Of a stretch of DNA of 64,000 nucleotides, positions 63,301 to 64,000 are shown one piece after another. The notes beneath the pieces are model-generated. The model did no database searches. It was given only the letters and a program-made list of their open reading frames with translations, and was not told where the DNA came from. The position numbers and the translations under genes were made by a program. Each line of letters begins with the position of its first letter. Position 1 is the first letter of the stretch. The DNA is from Congeria kusceri (lineage: Eukaryota; Mollusca; Bivalvia; Myida; Dreissenidae), in the NCBI GenBank assembly GCA_027627225.1, contig CM051028.1, positions 18,185,701 to 18,249,700 on the forward strand, given 5' to 3'.

Positions 63301-63605
63301 GTCATTTAGACACATTTCTAGTTTTAATTAAACATTGTGTTCGAAGTTAGAGAACATGCTTTTTACATAATAATTATATTCACATTATAATAAGAACTAC
63401 ATGTATTTCAGATCAACTTTAAAGGAGACTGTATTCTGTATTCAGACACAAAATTGGATAGTCTGTTGAAAATATATCCAAGCAATGCAGGCAACTGTGA
63501 CTTCCCCATCTACTTCAGCGTCTTTGGTCTTATATTCTACGGCCTTGGCCTTGGATTGTACAACATGTACGCAGTGATTCGCTCACGAACAGATCCAGAG
63601 ATTGG
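51284..63605 (+). CDS. TMEM179: TMEM179/TMEM179B-family membrane protein, first two coding exons (partial)
   Basis: Exon 1, 51,284-51,382, gives 33 residues (MAVCDFHILAQAVLYLCALV...) including the first membrane helix, and ends AGG|GTAAGC in phase 0. Exon 2, 63,412-63,605, starts TTTCAG|ATC, reads INFKGDCILYSDTKLDSLL, then CDFPIYFSVFGLIFYGLGLG and NMYAVIRSRTDPEIG, and ends GG|GTGAGT in phase 2. Short N-terminus, helix, F-x-G-x-C-x-LY, a Cys before the second helix and a basic loop are the layout of TMEM179 and TMEM179B, four-helix proteins of unknown function. Orthology to one or the other is unresolved. The remaining exons lie beyond the right edge. The 12-kb intron is almost all repeats. 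Confidence 0.8.
52690..52825 (-). repeat. tRNA-like dispersed repeat fragment
   Basis: Minus strand shows GGCTAGCTCAGTTGGTAGAG (A box) immediately followed by GTTCAAACCC (B box), so the anticodon arm is deleted. The flank GACCAATCCCCACACAAGTT is typical of bivalve tRNA-derived repeats. Not a functional tRNA. Confidence 0.6.
52990..54338. other. Intron DNA, no feature supported
   Basis: An ORF at 53,677-53,910 (contains WRNDENDLRDTFLSKNSDIL) has no recognised motif and no ATG in a good context. Otherwise AT-rich. Confidence 0.4.
54339..55443 (+). mobile_element. Pearl/Helentron-like element A, 166-bp core repeat
   Basis: Starts TTAGCTCGACTATTGAAGAA, with GATGAGCT completing a subterminal palindrome. 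About five tandem cores follow at a regular 166-bp step, visible as minus-strand ORFs offset by 166 bp (54,620; 54,786; 54,952). It ends with hairpin GCTGTC-CTCT-GACAGC followed by TCTTG. Non-coding. Confidence 0.8.
55540..58688 (+). mobile_element. Pearl/Helentron-like element B, ~165-bp core repeat
   Basis: Starts TTTTTAGCTCAATTGAGCAC, a palindromic head, then GTGATCGCCCATTGTCCGTC. Anchor TCCTCTACAAAGATTGTTCA recurs at 56,296, 56,464, 56,627, 56,792, 56,943, 57,110, 57,655, 57,821, 57,987, 58,147, 58,316 and 58,484. Ends CTCAGGTGAGCGACCTAGGG, then a GGGCC-ATCAT-GGCCC hairpin and TCTTGT. Interrupted at 57,168-57,540 by a MITE. Core sequence unrelated to element A. Confidence 0.85.
57168..57540. 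mobile_element. hAT-like MITE inserted in element B
   Basis: 373 bp bounded by exact inverted termini CAGTGTTTTTTTT and AAAAAAAACACTG. CAGTG ends are typical of hAT transposons. It splits one ~165-bp core of element B. No clear 8-bp target duplication remains. No coding capacity. Confidence 0.75.
58700..59800. other. Intron DNA, nothing recognised
   Basis: AT-rich unique-looking sequence between repeats; the CATGCATG palindrome near 59,312 is the only local structure noted. Confidence 0.4.
59800..60200 (+). repeat. Fragment of element B core repeats
   Basis: Contains GGGGTCACATGGTTTATATA, CCCAGAGGTTTCGTATTTGG and TCCTCTACAAAGATTGTTCA phrases identical in type to element B; both ends degenerate. 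Confidence 0.8.
60486..60507. repeat. Perfect GC-rich hairpin
   Basis: AGCGCCCCG-TGAC-CGGGGCGCT, 9-bp arms and 4-nt loop, in otherwise AT-rich DNA between repeats. Confidence 0.9.
60649..61716 (+). mobile_element. Pearl/Helentron-like element C (different core)
   Basis: Head TTAGCTCACCTGAGCACAAC is palindromic and related to the head of element B, followed by GTGATCGCCTTTTGTCCGTC. The core is distinct: TATCTCGGCCGAGTTCGAAA recurs near 60,815, 60,945, 61,089, 61,254, 61,470 and 61,639, with GTTGAAAAACATGG and GGGGCAGTTTTCCTTATATG. The minus- and plus-strand ORFs here are repeat translations. Confidence 0.8.
61717..62892 (+). mobile_element. Second element B copy
   Basis: Head AGCTCACCTTGTGAAC... 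and GATCGCCCGTTGTCCGTCGT near 61,742, then about six cores of the element B type (GAGGTTTCATATTTGGTATG etc.), ending CTCAGGTGAGCGTCCTAGGG, an AGGGCCC-TC-AGGGCCCT hairpin and CTTCTC near 62,892. Confidence 0.82.
62920..63180 (+). repeat. Truncated element C with shared tail
   Basis: GCTCGTGAACACTCTAGAGG, then TATCTCGGACAAATTAGAAC, ending CCTCAGGTGAGCGACCTAGG at about 63,152-63,171. Confidence 0.75.
63280..63320 (-). repeat. Terminal fragment of the array-type core-repeat element
   Basis: The minus strand reads GACACGGATGCCCCCACCTT, the same start block as the elements at 8,905 and 13,109 in the left-hand array, showing that this family is dispersed. Confidence 0.7.
63412..63605 (+). CDS. TMEM179: TMEM179-family exon 2
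   Basis: 64 complete codons. Conserved Cys residues in FKGDC and GNCDF flank an extracellular/luminal loop; the second hydrophobic helix (about IYFSVFGLIFYGLGLGLYNM) follows. Confidence 0.82.
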
Positions 63606-64000
63606 GTGAGTGTGTTAAGTATAATACTGGGTGGCCACCATTTCTGTACAACAGGGAAAGGGTGAAACAAATTCCTTACTGGGAAAAAAACAGGGAATTT
63701 GGAAAGTTTTAAAAATTCGGAAAACATCCGGAAATTTATCAAAAGTGAAACAAGAAATTAAAAGTGAAAAAATGATATAATATAGTATCTTATAAATAAT
63801 TAGACTGTTTTGACAAAATACAATAAAAATTTTATTTTTTGTACAATTAAACGTATACTCGGTACTGTAGTAAACATGGCTAGTAGAGGAGAATGGTGGC
63901 CATATATTTATAAACATTTGTACAAATTCCTAACTGTATCTGTAACTGGAGAATACATTTCTGGAAAAATCACATTTGGGTAGGTCAAAATCATGAAAAT

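Overview
The window is animal DNA, most likely from a heterodont bivalve mollusc; the species cannot be fixed from the sequence. It is AT-rich, its genes are cut into many short exons with GT/AG junctions, and it is crowded with mollusc-type repeats: elements with about 165-bp tandem cores ending in a short hairpin (pearl/Helentron-like), tRNA-like sequences, GACA/GACG and GTAC microsatellites, and mariner, hAT-like and LINE remnants. No bacterial operons, rRNA or CRISPR array are visible.

Layout. (1) 1-16.9 kb is a higher-order tandem array of about 3.6-4.7 kb units, three full copies plus partial ones, with smaller repeats nested inside; I find no credible gene there. (2) 16.9-18.0 kb is AT-rich spacer with a long (TA)n. 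(3) 18.0-46.3 kb, minus strand, is one large gene of about 45 exons, read here as a HELZ/HELZ2-type superfamily 1 RNA helicase. In transcript order it has two alternative, mutually similar first exons with duplicated promoter DNA; a degenerate PHD-like Cys/His exon joined to a further Cys-rich and helical region; a coiled coil; acidic and Ser-rich linkers with a Lys/Gln block followed by a Glu/Ala block; the module preceding the helicase in HELZ proteins; a complete helicase core ([32 protein letters not shown]); a Gln/Asn/Pro-rich tail; and a C-terminal PIP-box-like TLDAFFPK. (4) 46.5-51.3 kb is intergenic DNA with LINE remnants, a tetranucleotide microsatellite and inverted repeats. (5) 51.28 kb to beyond the right edge, plus strand, holds the first two coding exons of a TMEM179/TMEM179B-family membrane protein. 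They are separated by a 12-kb intron made largely of pearl-like repeats, and the gene continues outside the window.

The helicase exons join in phase over long runs. About six exons nevertheless have the same kind of break: one extra base restores the frame each time. That uniform sign points to uncorrected single-base deletions in the assembly more than to pseudogene decay, but raw reads or RNA are needed to decide. The most interesting items are the architecture of this helicase, its duplicated first exon/promoter, a 34-bp-arm hairpin beside one of its splice sites, a palindrome-rich foldback element in an intron, and the nested tandem array at the left edge.
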